Shown here: positions 32,775-44,805 of the stretch, one piece after another
Layout of the letters: each line of letters begins with the position of its first letter
Position numbering within the stretch: the first letter of the stretch is position 1
DNA from: Siphonodentalium dalli
Taxonomy: Eukaryota; Mollusca; Scaphopoda; Gadilida; Siphonodentaliidae
Assembly (NCBI GenBank): GCA_032622095.1
Contig: CP136064.1
Span: forward strand, 174,918,247 to 174,982,246
Direction: 5' to 3'
DNA length: 64,000 nucleotides
Notes under the pieces: model-generated
The model's database searches: none
What the model saw: only the letters and a program-made list of their open reading frames with translations
Told to the model about the DNA's origin: nothing
Made by a program: the position numbers and the translations under genes

Positions 32775-33420
32775 TCATCGTATCTCTAGTACCACGGTGA
32801 TCGGTAGGTCGCTATTCAGACGTGCACCTCTATCATCACGGACATCTATCTTCAATGCACTGAGTGCTCCGCACTGAAGACGTTTGAACTCATGATCATC
32901 GACTCGGATGGTGCCGATGCCACCACATGAGTGACAACTAAGCCCAATCGTTGCCAGTAGGAACAACTTACAACGTTTGTAGTGTTGTTTATCTGTTCCA
33001 AGTGCAGATGCAGCATTTTTGTGGATGCAAAGTTGACGGGGCGGTCCCCAGTATATATGCCCGCATAGAGCCATTGGCCATTTAAACCGTCGTCCAATCC
33101 GAGAAAGGACAGCAGCCCATCTGTAAATAAGATCTCCTGACCAGCACCCACGGTTGGAGTTACCAAACCATTAACTTTGCCCGCCGTCAGTATGGTGTCG
33201 CTGTTTTCCTCCACAAGGTCCCCTAACTGTGTGAAGATATACAGCCCAGGAGGAACGTCTATATCTTTAATAATTCCGCGACTGTTCTTCTACGAGAACA
33301 ACTCCCCATTGTTTATGTTGTACCACCCAACTGTATAAACGATGGAGCGGAGGCCAACTTGTAGATCTCCACCGCGGTTGTCAATGTGTTGGAGGAGTAT
33401 TTTTGGACATTTGTGAGTGT
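32775..33420 (-). pseudogene. Candidate minor virion (penton-like) gene, copy 1
   Basis: The minus-strand reading starts near 33420. It meets a TAG near 33288, continues through VPPGLYIFTQLGDL, DGLLSFLGLDDG and KMLHLHLEQINN, then shifts frame near 32960. It ends ALKIDVRDDRGARLNSDLPI... at 32775. This order (an 'xxPGxY' line, a short 'LLxFLGL' motif, a late D-x-x-G line near the end) resembles minor-capsid-like proteins of Polinton-like viruses. The resemblance is from memory of patterns and is weak. Divergently transcribed from the next gene. Confidence 0.35.
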
Positions 33421-33429
33421 TATGAACAT

Positions 33430-33527
33430 ACCTATTATTACAAAGTAATCAGCTATATATACTTGTAGCGAAGCTATAATTAACAAAGTAATATATATTT
33501 TATATATTTCATATAATATATATAATC
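33430..33527. promoter_or_regulatory. Divergent promoter with repeated motifs, copy 1
   Basis: Between the divergent virion-candidate genes: ATTACAAAGTAAT (33437-33449), TGTAGCGAAGCTATA (33464-33478, 14 of 15 identical to the word at 32269), AACAAAGTAATATATA (from 33482) and ATATAATATATATAATC just before the ATG at 33528. Confidence 0.5.
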
Positions 33528-34924
33528 ATGACGACTAAGGCGTTCGTCTTTAATAGCGAGGCTAAGTACAGGACTGGTGGAGTATTCAACTCCAATATTT
33601 ACCTAGAGCTAACACGTTCCAATATCCAGATACAGACAGTTCCTAGTTCCATAGGAACTGAACTACTCTCCGCGGGCGCCTTTCAAGCTGAGTTTCCTGA
33701 TATGTTTCAAAAGTACCTGATGCCTAAAGTCGAGTCTGACAATGGCTACATGGGGCGACAGCCCGATGCAGTTTTGGCAGAACCAGCTAAATTTCGCCGT
33801 CTGGTGTGCAACAACGAGTTGTGGTGTGTCTGCACAAGACCATTTGTCTGTTCGTGGCGGAGCCAGTTGCAGAAACACCGGAGGTGTTACTAACACCGAT
33901 GTTCCTACGGAAAAATCTTTCCTGTGGTCTCTCTGTCTCTTTCATGTCTACTACCAGGTTCGCAGGATCCTCGACGAGCTGAGGGCTCCACTACCCCAGG
34001 ATGAAACCTGGGACGCCTTTAGCAACCCGTATGACCGACGGGCTTACGAACGAATTTGCAGTGAGTTCAGGGTCTCTCCATATACCGATTGGCACGTGAA
34101 AGGCTCAAACCATGGATTGGGCAGGACCTATAATTGGTGAACGAACATGGGACCTCATCCTGTCTCATCGGATGGGACATACTATCCCAGTCGAATGTCA
34201 TTCACAAAAGAGACAACAAATGATGTCATCCGCGTGGACTTCATCAAACAGGAATCGCCTGGTGCAGATAACGCATGGAGCACCTTCATCATGGACAAGT
34301 CGCAAGGGTTCACGCAGCCAGGGATTCAAAGGCTGAACGATAGTATCAGGAACTACGTGTGGGTAATCCTAGGGGCGCAAGCTCAGACAAGAACACAAAT
34401 TCTTGAGACAGGGACAGCCTTTGACGATCAGAAGCAGTTCTTAGCTAACGTGAAAGATGCAATTACATCCCCCGTTGATCTCCCCTCGGCGATCAAGCGA
34501 TATCAGGATGTCCTGCAGTACGCCAGCTCCGAGGTCAACCTTGTCTTTGGGACCGGGCTTTACATGGCCCCGGTGACATGCTGCTCCGCATAGGCAAAGT
34601 GGCAGGGTACAACAACGAAATCGTTATTGCTACACAAGATCAAACCCTGGGTGTAAATACAGTCCTTAACAGAGCACCCACCCCACTACCGACTGATAGT
34701 TCCTACGGAACTGAAACAGGATTGGTCAAGCCGCTAACACATGCAGGAAAATCGACGCTGTCAGTAGCTCCCACCATCCCAGCTGTGTCTGCTCCTATTT
34801 ACAGTGGCTCCGCCACAACTGAACAAAGTAACAGGTGACTCGCCAACATGAGGACAAAAAAGTTGCTATCGTTGCAGGAGGGGTTGCCATAGGGTTAATT
34901 ACTCTTTGGCTTGTATCTAGGTGA
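33528..34924 (+). pseudogene. Long candidate structural gene with C-terminal TM helix, copy 1
   Basis: About 465 codons in pieces: from ATG 33528 (MTTKAFVFNSEAKYRTGGVF), a frame change near 33740, QFWQNQLNFAVWCATTSC, NPYDRRAYERICSEFRVSPY and a TGA at 34138. It then reads SFTKETTNDVIRVDFIKQ, QKQFLANVKDAITSP and GYNNEIVIATQDQTLG. Two more frame changes lead to a final KKVAIVAGGVAIGLITLWL segment, a likely transmembrane helix, and TGA at 34924. It is the longest late-region gene and could be a capsid or membrane-anchored virion protein. I do not recognise the family and no enzyme motif is visible. Confidence 0.45.
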
Positions 34925-35489
34925 TAGCCATTCCCGCGCCCAGCGACCAGTAGCAGCCCTCCGACAGCGGGAGCGAGAGCCAGAGCCCACACGTTTTCGG
35001 CCAACCACCCAGCTGTTTTTAGAGAGCAACCCGAACAGCTTGGCTAGGACACGCCCGAGGGCCTGCAAGTGTTTTTCACCCACTCTTTGAGGCCACCGTT
35101 ATCTGTCGGAGGCGGGGTCGGGACGACGGGTGCATCCCAATCGCTGTGAGTACAGAAGCATTCGTAATACCCCGTTCCCGGAAGAGTGTGCGAACGGGCT
35201 CGCCCAGCGTCGTGTCTTCATTGAGAACCCGGCCAGTCGTCTCTTTGGTGCGGTTATTTTGAGATCGGAGAGTCTCCCTGGTCGTTGCGGCAGCCTCCAG
35301 GCGGGAGGCCCGTCCGTCGTCTAGGTTGTCCAATCGCTCTGCGATGCGGCGCCTGGTATTCTCATCGACAGCCCCACTGTCTGCCTCAGTAAGTTTTCGC
35401 TTCTCCAAGGCGATGTGCTCATTCAATGCGGATAATTTGGCCATGTTGTTGGTATGCTCGCCTCGGATGGTCTGCATTGCCTTGTCCAG
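34895..35489 (-). pseudogene. Coiled-coil gene truncated by the duplication, copy 1
   Basis: Minus strand. LDKAMQTIRGEHTNNMAKLS and the following 70 residues form a strongly charged heptad-type region, then RTLFRERGITNASVLTAIG. After frame changes come EWVKKHLQALGRV-like and LALAPAVGGLLLVAGRG hydrophobic lines. The 5' end is cut at 35489 by the tandem-duplication junction and replaced by unrelated leader sequence. Copy 2 keeps about 70 more residues. Convergent and overlapping at its 3' end with the long structural candidate. Confidence 0.5.
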
Positions 35490-35665
35490 CAGCTGGAGGG
35501 GTGAACATACCAATTTTTAACAAGCATTCTGAGTCTCCCAACCCTGTTCCCAGCAGTGAGGTGCATTCACATCCCAATTCACCCTCAAAAAAGTTCCCAG
35601 CAGGGTAAGTCAGCGGACTCTACCATCGAGGAGTATGCCCATATAACTTCAACGCGAACAATTGG

Positions 35666-36135
35666 ACCAAAAACTTTATTATATAAAAGTATACTTTTTG
35701 CAAGAATTATATTTATATATGTAATTATATGTTGACTCTGTCAATAGTAACTGTTCCGTAGGAAGTCATCAAGTGGGTTCAACTGAGGCTCTTGGTTCCG
35801 TCAATAGTTCCTGTTATGAAGTAACATAGTGCAAACAGGAGGGCCCAGGTACGACCCACTGCCCTTGCCGACCCGGGCTCTCCTGTTAGATACACCAATA
35901 ACAATGGATATACATAAACAGAGGCACAATGAGGTTGGGCAAAAACACATGTCAGTGGCTTACTTTGAGTTCTGTAGAGCTATGTGGCCGGAGCTGTTTG
36001 GGGAGTACTGTAAAGTACATCTGGCCAGACTGCGGAAGGTATCATGCACAAAACCTTGCCGTCTTTGTGGTAAGGGGTAACGAACCAGATATCACTCTGC
36101 TTGAGGTGCGGTTACATAAAAGAGAAGAATAAATT
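35666..36135 (+). other. Leader of the polymerase gene, copy 2
   Basis: Same AT-rich leader as in copy 1, with an 83-codon frame at 35829-36080 identical to its partner. Confidence 0.35.
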
Positions 36136-39100
36136 ATGGCACCGAGAGAAAGGGCTGTGGAAAAGGAATTTACTCATCTGGAGCAAAGGGCTGTGGAAAA
36201 GGAATTTGCTCGACTGGCGGCCATTGATGTTTTCTATAAATTGAGGAGTGGGATGAGCGAGTTCATCAAACATGGGCCGCTGTTGAGGATGTCGCCGCCC
36301 TCGAGAATATACTAAAGCGAGCGATCATTAGGGATAAAGCCGGCGAGGAAATTTGCAACAGTGGGAAATACCAAGTATGTGGAAACCAATCGAGCTCATA
36401 TGCCACAACGGCCATGCATGGCTCAAAGACCTGCACTTCCCACAATCCAGGGAGGTCCACATCTACGAAGGCGACGTACGCTGGCAAGCAATCAGAGGGG
36501 AAGCACAAGATGAGCCGATTGCAGTCTGGCTGCTGGAGGGACCAGACAGACAGCTCAATGTGGACCAGTTTGTGCTCCTAGACGGCCGCACCTACAGGAC
36601 ACGGGATACTCACCAAAACCTCCAGGAACCCTGTATAGATCTGGGCGATGAGTTCATCGCAGACCGAGCTTTCTGCGTGAACCACGCAGCCAGGATCATG
36701 GCCAAAGAGCACAACGGCTGGAAATGGACCCCGGCTAACCTCGGAGATGACATCCAGAAAGCCTGTGTCGAGCATGGTCATGGAGGCCTCTGGAACGCGA
36801 TGGGCTACGATACAAGAGACGTCGACAGCATCGACACGAAAGCCTGCTACCCGACCAGCTTCCAATGCCACGGCGAGGCCAAGCCATATTTTAACAGATT
36901 CGGGAACCCCACCCACCACAGGACCCGGGTCGCAATCAACGGCCCCTCCCCAAGATATCGGAACCGCTTTCGCCGAGGTCCAGGAATGGGAGTTCGCCCC
37001 TAACTGCCATCCCCGTCTGGTTCGGAAAGCATTTCGCAGAGCAGGACTGGGCGCCCACATCCCTGCTCGCCTTCCTAGTTTATTCAGGTCTCATGAATAG
37101 CCATTATCACCTTTGAGAAACGAACCGAGGTCTGGCTCCCTGAAAATCGTGATCAAGGCTGGAGCATCATAGGCAAGTTCACCCAGGTAAAAGACTAACA
37201 AGGATCGAGGCTTGTGGTCGACCAGGGAGAGCTTGACTTCTTGGTAAGGAACACCCACCAAAGCCGCAGTCTGGTTGGCGCACCCCAACGGTGTCACCTG
37301 GGCCACATTCTCACATACCACGATAGCTCGCAGCCCCAATACACCCATTTGATGGCCTCGATGTTGGCCTACGCCCACATAAACCTCTCTATGATCCAGC
37401 GTTTTGCCGTCGTGGAAGCCGTCCGAGTAGCCACTGACAGCGTCTATATTCAGAAGACTGCACTGCACAAGCTCGACAGCGTCAATGTATACGTACGTAC
37501 CACAGGAGGAGCATCCCCTGGGATACTACCGCAAATGTCCCGGCTGTGACGACGAGCTATCCCTCAGGCCACCGACCCGAGACAGGGTTCATGCCGCCCA
37601 GTGGCGTGGCAAGGGGGAGCAGTTGTACATGCAGCAGGAACACACCGCGTACCCCCCCCCAAGCCAGAATACTATAGCCAAGCCAAACCGATGGCGGAAT
37701 CAATGGCGCCCAGCTACAACGACGAACTGCATGACCCGGCACCGGCTGAGCTACCTTAATGGTGGAGGAGGCAGTGGCAAGACCACAAGAGCGATCGAGC
37801 TCTTCCGGATAAGAGATCCCATCGTGTTTACCCCGACCCATCGCCTCGCCAAAGAAATGCGGGTCCGTGGGGTCAAAGCCCAGACATACCACAGCTTCTT
37901 CCGATGGAGTGGTCAGAATGACTGGACGCCCGACCGCATGGGGCAGAAGTTGATCCCACGCGTCATCATCTGGGACGAGGTCTGCGCTTTGCCCCTGCCT
38001 ATCCAGGAGATTTTTTTGAACTGGCTTGACCAACACGACGTCCAGGTAATTTGCTGCGGAGTTCAAGGACAGCCGCCAACGATTGCAGGTGAAATGCCTC
38101 ACCACTGGCTTCAAAAAAGGCAGACTACTACGAAGAGATTGGCGTCGACTACAGAGCAAAAGATGAAGCCCTCAAAGCCCTGAAATAGCGCATGCACCTT
38201 CAGAGTGACAAAGTCCAGTGCCAGGAGATGCGGAAGACTCTCACCAGTTAGTGTAAACATATTTTATTGCATAATAATATCGCAACGGGATTGAGACACA
38301 AGTTTTACAACTTACAAATGGTCTCTCTCCCCACATAATTGTATTACACAAAATGAACATAAAATATAATCACACACAAAATAATTCATATGTACAACAT
38401 CTTTTCACTTATAACAATATAATGATATAATCCCGAGTATGACAATAACGGTGGATATTTCTCTTTATGGGGGGGGTGGTTCGTCCCGTGGGTCGGTGGC
38501 TCAGACGAGTCTTCGCATTCTATATATGTAGTGATAATACAACATGTTACATTTGCAGCGTAGGTTTGCACATCAATGTGTTTACTAAAATTTGAACCGC
38601 GATGTCGAGGTTATGTATAATTGAACAGCCCTAAATATGTTCCGGTTTTGTGTACTATTCAGGTTAGTATCTCCAAGGAGGAGTTTCTCGAGATTAATAG
38701 TTAGTACACCAATGGTAGCGAGTTGGTGAAACAACAAACATCGTTGATCTGTGTAAAATGGACAAACAAAAAAATTATGATTTGCTTCTTCGGCCGGGTG
38801 ACCACAACGACAGCTTGGGTTGTCCGATATGAAGTTAGAAAATTTGTCACCGTTTAAATCGCTACAGTAATTTCGAAGTTTGCAATGAATGATGTTTATC
38901 GCGCGATTTCCGAAATTAAAATAGTCTGGTGGCACAAGAACTGGATCAGTCGTTAGGTATTTTGTTTTAAAAATACTAATGGAAGATGATTCTTTTATTT
39001 TATTTGACAGGGTATTCCATTCCCTAGTTGTATTTGGGAAAAATGTGTGTTCAAAATGGACAGTTGCTGATTCTGGGCGGGTGGGTAAGAGATTGTTGAG

Positions 39101-39881
39101 ATATTTAGGGGTCTTGTTATTAGTTATTCTGTACATGATATTCATTCTATGAGATTTCCTTCTGTTTGTTAACGTTGCCTCACCAGTTGCCTGGGGTGGG
39201 ACCGGTTTGTGGAGCAGTGGAGGCCCAGTGACCTAATCCTCACCAGCCGTAAGAAGGTCCGCGACTGGACGCAGGAGCTGTTGCTCCGGCGCCATAAGGA
39301 GCATTTCCTAGATGCCCCAGTGCTTATCCTTTACCACCCCAAGGATAACCGAAAGCAGAACATTGACGTCGCAATCCCAGGCACTGGCGACCCGCCGCGC
39401 AGAGAATGGCTCGTTCTCAACGACGTCGTCGCGGTCTCTATCGGGACCGCGAAGTGTGCTCATCGTCCACTCGAGCCACGGTCTTACGACTCACGACCCA
39501 CAGACGGTCTGGATATTCGACGACTACCTCAAGTGGTCCAATATCTGCTACTTAGCCGTATCCCACGTGGAGTATATGCAGCAAATCTAACAGGTAATCG
39601 GTCCACCGAAAGAGTTTTCCGATGCCAGGCCCGTAGTAGTTCCTATAGAACAACATCAACTTCGTACGGCAATCCAAAGGAAGTTTGTGGCATACGAGCT
39701 TCAAGATAAGGCTAATGGACGCCAGGGATTCAATCTCATGGTCGACTAGATAATCGAGCTCCATGAGGCCCAGCAGAACCGCTGCGACAACAAAGGGCAC
39801 TGCAGAGGAAATGTGAGGCTGACCTGTCTAGAGTGCAAACGAAAAAGAGGGGCTGCAGCACTTAGCGTATTGTCCTATTGA
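36136..39881 (+). pseudogene. Broken PolB-helicase-HNH fusion gene, copy 2
   Basis: Same domains and same breaks as copy 1: motif A about 36833, motif C about 37427, P-loop about 37760, DE motif about 37965, motif V/VI-like lines after the LINE, and the HNH-like end near 39790-39880. Visible changes are GAGGACATT to GAGGAAATT (about 36348) and GGGACACC to GGAACACC (about 37251). All disabling lesions are shared, so the gene was dead before duplication. Confidence 0.75.
38250..39178 (-). mobile_element. 5'-truncated LINE inside the helicase region, copy 2
   Basis: Same insertion and same 10-bp duplication (38240-38249, 39179-39188). A 49-base stretch present in copy 1 (29146-29194) is missing at 39066/39067. 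Because 49 leaves one base over a multiple of three, the loss joins KYLNNLLPTRPESAT to VHFEHTFF in one 186-codon frame (38585-39145), where copy 1 has a frameshift. Confidence 0.8.
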
Positions 39882-39891
39882 ATCTGTCAAT

Positions 39892-40902
39892 AGTTCCTAC
39901 AAAACTATCTGGTGGCAGCTGGGTGTCGGGAGGCACTACAAGCAACTCTTCCCGGACAAATCCGCGTGCTGGCCCGTCCACTAAATAGTAGAGCACAGGC
40001 TCGTCGGGCTTGGTAACAGCATTCAAACTGGTACACCTGGATGGACCACACAGGGTCAGTTGCGGGTCGGCGACCACCTTCCAGCTCACCAGGTCGGTAG
40101 AGGTAACGAACGCCCACACTCGATGGGAGCTTTTACTCTGTGAGACCCATCGGGCGACCTGGAACCACAGAAGAGGGTTTTTGGGTCACCACCGAAGGTG
40201 TTTTTATTTCTATATTATTGTATATACCAATAATGCGGTAAGAGGGCTTTTTATGGTCAGACGAGTCACATCATTGTTCAGAGCCGATACAACAGCGGGC
40301 AGCCGAGCCACCCATTCAGTCGACCTTTGGCCGGCGGGAAGCTTCATCTCCTGTGCGTATTGGTGCCCAAACAACCGCTCTGCCAGGATCCAGTTGAAGC
40401 GCTCCACAACCCCCTGGTTCCGGTGGACATCCACACGAACGACCCCGTCTCACATGAACGCTGTGATTGGTTAGCAGGAGGCTCACAGCACCCATGAACT
40501 CGCGCCCGGATCGACCTGGAGCAATTTCGGCCATCTAAGAGGGCCTCGCCTGTAGATCCGTTCAAGGGCATCCACGACCTTTGTGGGGCTCGGCTTCTTT
40601 GTACAGAGAGGCCACGTGGACGACGGTGAGCGCGTACTTGTATGTCTTGCGACCCACGCGGTCATGGGGCAGAAAGAGCAGGTCGGCCTGGTGGACTTCA
40701 TTTGGCACTGGCACGTCAAACTTGGGCGCTTTGACACATGCCGCGGATTGGGGAGGTATATCTGTTTCTTGGGCCACGCCCGTGCCACATCTTCAGAAAC
40801 CTTGGTTGCTGCCGCGAGGTTCTTGATGGCCGCAAGGCCCTTTCAGTAGCCCGTGGGGCTGTAGTAGATTGTCCCGATGCGTCTGGACACCTTACTGTGC
40901 AT
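39892..40902 (-). pseudogene. Polinton-type DDE integrase, copy 2
   Basis: Identical architecture to copy 1, with ATG at 40902, the same TGA after YYSPTGY and the same three catalytic blocks. One substitution is visible near 40542 (GGGTCTCG to GGGCCTCG). Confidence 0.8.
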
Positions 40903-41041
40903 ATTATTGTGACAGAGTCACTAAGTAATATATTTCATATAATTAAAAACAGCTAGCGGTGTATTCCAAATGGGCAAAGAGCCTCTAACCGGTCCGTGAG
41001 ACTTCCTCCGGTAGCTATTCAGTCAACATGTAGAGTTTGTG

Positions 41042-41292
41042 TGGCCCCAACAGGCCCGTGCGACTTCATCCTGTAGCTGTAGTTCCATGGGAACTGTCGT
41101 CTCGCCGAGGTTGTGTGGTCACGACAGTACCGTCTTTGCAAAGCTGCTGGCTGCCCTTTCGTCACAGCGACAGAGATCGAGAAACTTATGCGCCGCGTCG
41201 ATCATCACATGAGCCAGGGGACCAGGGATTTTATGTCTTCGGGCGCAGTAGCCCACTTCCAGCATCGCGAAGTATAGTTCGTCCACCAACAT
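41042..41292 (-). pseudogene. Small unknown gene relic, copy 2
   Basis: Same frame and same TGA as the copy-1 relic (MLVDELYFAMLEVGYCARRH start at 41292). The ACAGAGTCACT-containing integrase promoter candidate lies at 40907-40947. Confidence 0.35.
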
Positions 41293-41458
41293 GTTGCCGT
41301 GCCGGCTAATTATTATTGCATATATGCAATGAAATATATATATATATATATAATAATATGAATATAATAATAAGCCAGTAATATAATTAATGATTACGAT
41401 TCGCAATAAGGAGGCGGGCGATGCACAGCATCAACATTTCCTGCGGAACGAGTGCACA

Positions 41459-41878
41459 CTACCGCGAAACTGATAACTTTTCTATAACCGCCTTGGCTTC
41501 TTCTCTGCCTTTTTGAATAAGTGCTTTTTTTGTCTCATCATCCATCACCGCGGCGTGCGTTTTTCGTGCCCTAGTCCGGATTTCAGCTTTTTTCATCTCA
41601 TGGTACTTGCGACTTCGTCCACAATCAGGCGAAACTCGTCGTCCGAAATATGCCCGTCGATCAAGGCAGTGGACACGTGGCTTGAGACTATTCAGTTTGC
41701 TGCTGGCCAGGACTCGAATCTCGTCGTGCTTCTTGGCCTTCACAACTAGGCGGCGACAGATATATTTGCCCGACACGCCGAGAACTCCGCAGGCCAGAGC
41801 TGCGATTTCCAACCCCTGAACAACTGGGGCCGCTATGACATTGGTCAGAAGGCTCAAGCCCCCAACGCCCATTCCCAT
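41459..41878 (-). pseudogene. Glycine-rich hydrophobic protein, copy 2
   Basis: Protein-identical to the copy-1 frame. A substitution lies just upstream of the start (GCGATGCTG to GCGCTGCTG near 41893). Confidence 0.5.
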
Positions 41879-41932
41879 GCTAGCTGTGAGCGCTGCTGTG
41901 TCAACGCCATCCAGGGCGTTCTCCCCGCGGTG

Positions 41933-42113
41933 TTAGTTTTTGAATAACGCCACCCTTTTATCTCTCTCGTCCTCCATTTGCTTTTTCAGTTGCGATATTT
42001 CGTGGAGCCGGTAGGAAGTTTTCTGTCCATTTTCGAGGAGAGCATATATATTACTTTGTAATATTGTTACAGAGTCACTATCAGGGCTCGGTACCGTGGG
42101 TTGCTTCATCCTC

Positions 42114-42115
<2 letters not shown>
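41933..42115 (-). CDS. 60-residue coiled-coil protein, copy 2
   Basis: Identical to copy 1. The (AT)n run in the upstream spacer is six bases longer here, as expected for microsatellite slippage. Confidence 0.4.
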
Positions 42116-42149
<34 letters not shown>

Positions 42150-42199
42150 AGCGCAGCTATACATATAATATATATATATGAATTACTTTGTAAAAATAT
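42042..42199. promoter_or_regulatory. Intergenic motif cluster I, copy 2
   Basis: Same set and order as in copy 1: ATTACTTTGTAAT (about 42050), ACAGAGTCACT (about 42069), TGTAGCGCAGCTATA (about 42147) and ATTACTTTGTAA (about 42182). Confidence 0.45.
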
Positions 42200-42655
42200 T
42201 CACAAGTCCAATTGGATAATTAGGATATTCACTACTGCACAGATCCGCTGTCTATCCAGTCAAACGTTATTACATCGCCCCGTCGCAGCTTCGGTGGATG
42301 TGCAAAAAAAACCCTCGTCTTCTTTAGTTTCCCACTAGGTATTTTTGCTCCGTGGTCCGTCTTTTTGCCGTTTATAACCACAACCGTTTTAGTCACCATT
42401 ATGATTGTGAGACGCGGACAAGCACATTCGTATTATTTTACCATGCGCTAGCATGGGGTATACAGCTAGCTAGGTATCCACAAAAGCTATCTCCATCAGC
42501 CGAGCTCCCCATGGCGAATGACCAATCGCCGCTTCCGATTACCCCCCCCCCCCCCCCACACGTACACGTGGTGCTGCCATTGTATTCTGCCCCGATATTA
42601 ATCAGGGCACTACCGGGCGGAGTATTGTTCTCACAGCCTATAGGGCCGTAGATGC

Positions 42656-43301
42656 TCATCGTATCTCTAGTACCACGGTGATCGGTAGGTCGCTATTCAG
42701 ACGTGCACCTCTATCATCACGGACATCTATCTTCAATGCACTGAGTGCTCCGCACTGAAGACGTTTGAACTCATGATCATCGACTCGGATGGTGCCGATG
42801 CCACCACATGAGTGACAACTAAGCCCAATCGTTGCCAGTAGGAACAACTTACAACGTTTGTAGTGTTGTTTATCTGTTCCAAGTGCAGATGCAGCATTTT
42901 TGTGGATGCAAAGTTGACGGGGCGGTCCCCAGTATATATGCCCGCATAGAGCCATTGGCCATTTAAACCGTCGTCCAATCCGAGAAAGGACAGCAGCCCA
43001 TCTGTAAATAAGATCTCCTGACCAGCACCCACGGTTGGAGTTACCAAACCATTAACTTTGCCCGCCGTCAGTATGGTGTCGCTGTTTTCCTCCACAAGGT
43101 CCCCTAACTGTGTGAAGTTATACAGCCCAGGAGGAACGTCTATATCTTTAATAATTCCGCGACTGTTCTTCTACGAGAACAACTCCCCATTGTTTATGTT
43201 GTACCACCCAACTGTATAAACGATGGAGCGGAGGCCAACTTGTAGATCTCCACCGCGGTTGTCAATGTGTTGGAGGAGTATTTTTGGACATTTGTGAGTG
43301 T
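42656..43301 (-). pseudogene. Candidate minor virion (penton-like) gene, copy 2
   Basis: Same reading and breaks as copy 1. One substitution near 43118 (GTGAAGATATAC to GTGAAGTTATAC). Confidence 0.35.
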
Positions 43302-43310
43302 TATGAACAT

Positions 43311-43408
43311 ACCTATTATTACAAAGTAATCAGCTATATATACTTGTAGCGAAGCTATAATTAACAAAGTAATATATATTTTATATATTTCATATAATAT
43401 ATATAATC
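43311..43408. promoter_or_regulatory. Divergent promoter with repeated motifs, copy 2
   Basis: Same ATTACAAAGTAAT and TGTAGCGAAGCTATA words as in copy 1. Confidence 0.5.
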
Positions 43409-44805
43409 ATGACGACTAAGGCGTTCGTCTTTAATAGCGAGGCTAAGTACAGGACTGGTGGAGTATTCAACTCCAATATTTACCTAGAGCTAACACGTTC
43501 CAATATCCAGATACAGACAGTTCCTAGTTCCATAGGAACTGAACTACTCTCCGCGGGCGCCTTTCAAGCTGAGTTTCCTGATATGTTTCAAAAGTACCTG
43601 ATGCCTAAAGTCGAGTCTGACAATGGCTACATGGGGCGACAGCCCGATGCAGTTTTGGCAGAACCAGCTAAATTTCGCCGTCTGGTGTGCAACAACGAGT
43701 TGTGGTGTGTCTGCACAAGACCATTTGTCTGTTCGTGGCGGAGCCAGTTGCAGAAACACCGGAGGTGTTACTAACACCGATGTTCCTACGGAAAAATCTT
43801 TCCTGTGGTCTCTCTGTCTCTTTCATGTCTACTACCAGGTTCGCAGGATCCTCGACGAGCTGAGGGCTCCACTACCCCAGGATGAAACCTGGGACGCCTT
43901 TAGCAACCCGTATGACCGACGGGCTTACGAACGAATTTGCAGTGAGTTCAGGGTCTCTCCATATACCGATTGGCACGTGAAAGGCTCAAACCATGGATTG
44001 GGCAGGACCTATAATTGGTGAACGAACATGGGACCTCATCCTGTCTCATCGGATGGGACATACTATCCCAGTCGAATGTCATTCACAAAAGAGACAACAA
44101 ATGATGTCATCCGCGTGGACTTCATCAAACAGGAATCGCCTGGTGCAGATAACGCATGGAGCACCTTCATCATGGACAAGTCGCAAGGGTTCACGCAGCC
44201 AGGGATTCAAAGGCTGAACGATAGTATCAGGAACTACGTGTGGGTAATCCTAGGGGCGCAAGCTCAGACAAGAACACAAATTCTTGAGACAGGGACAGCC
44301 TTTGACGATCAGAAGCAGTTCTTAGCTAACGTGAAAGATGCAATTACATCCCCCGTTGATCTCCCCTCGGCGATCAAGCGATATCAGGATGTCCTGCAGT
44401 ACGCCAGCTCCGAGGTCAACCTTGTCTTTGGGACCGGGCTTTACATGGCCCCGGTGACATGCTGCTCCGCATAGGCAAAGTGGCAGGGTACAACAACGAA
44501 ATCGTTATTGCTACACAAGATCAAACCCTGGGTGTAAATACAGTCCTTAACAGAGCACCCACCCCACTACCGACTGATAGTTCCTACGGAACTGAAACAG
44601 GATTGGTCAAGCCGCTAACACATGCAGGAAAATCGACGCTGTCAGTAGCTCCCACCATCCCAGCTGTGTCTGCTCCTATTTACAGTGGCTCCGCCACAAC
44701 TGAACAAAGTAACAGGTGACTCGCCAACATGAGGACAAAAAAGTTGCTATCGTTGCAGGAGGGGTTGCCATAGGGTTAATTACTCTTTGGCTTGTATCTA
44801 GGTGA
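43409..44805 (+). pseudogene. Long candidate structural gene, copy 2
   Basis: Same pieces, frame changes and TGA (about 44019) as copy 1; no amino-acid difference noticed in the visible frames. Confidence 0.45.

Larger units (their letters stand above)
25565..35489. repeat. Tandem segment, copy 1 (9,925 bp)
   Basis: Begins CAGCTGGAGGGGTGAAC and ends CCTTGTCCAG, where CAGCTGGAGG starts again at 35490. Outside this junction the sequence before copy 1 is TIR and the sequence after copy 2 is the true continuation (CCCTGAGCTCGCGG). The breakpoints share only AG. I counted about seven substitutions between copies: near 25599, 26421, 27326, 30668, 32021, 33228 and 34964. There are also length changes in homopolymer or (AT)n runs and a 49-bp difference. 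Confidence 0.9.
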
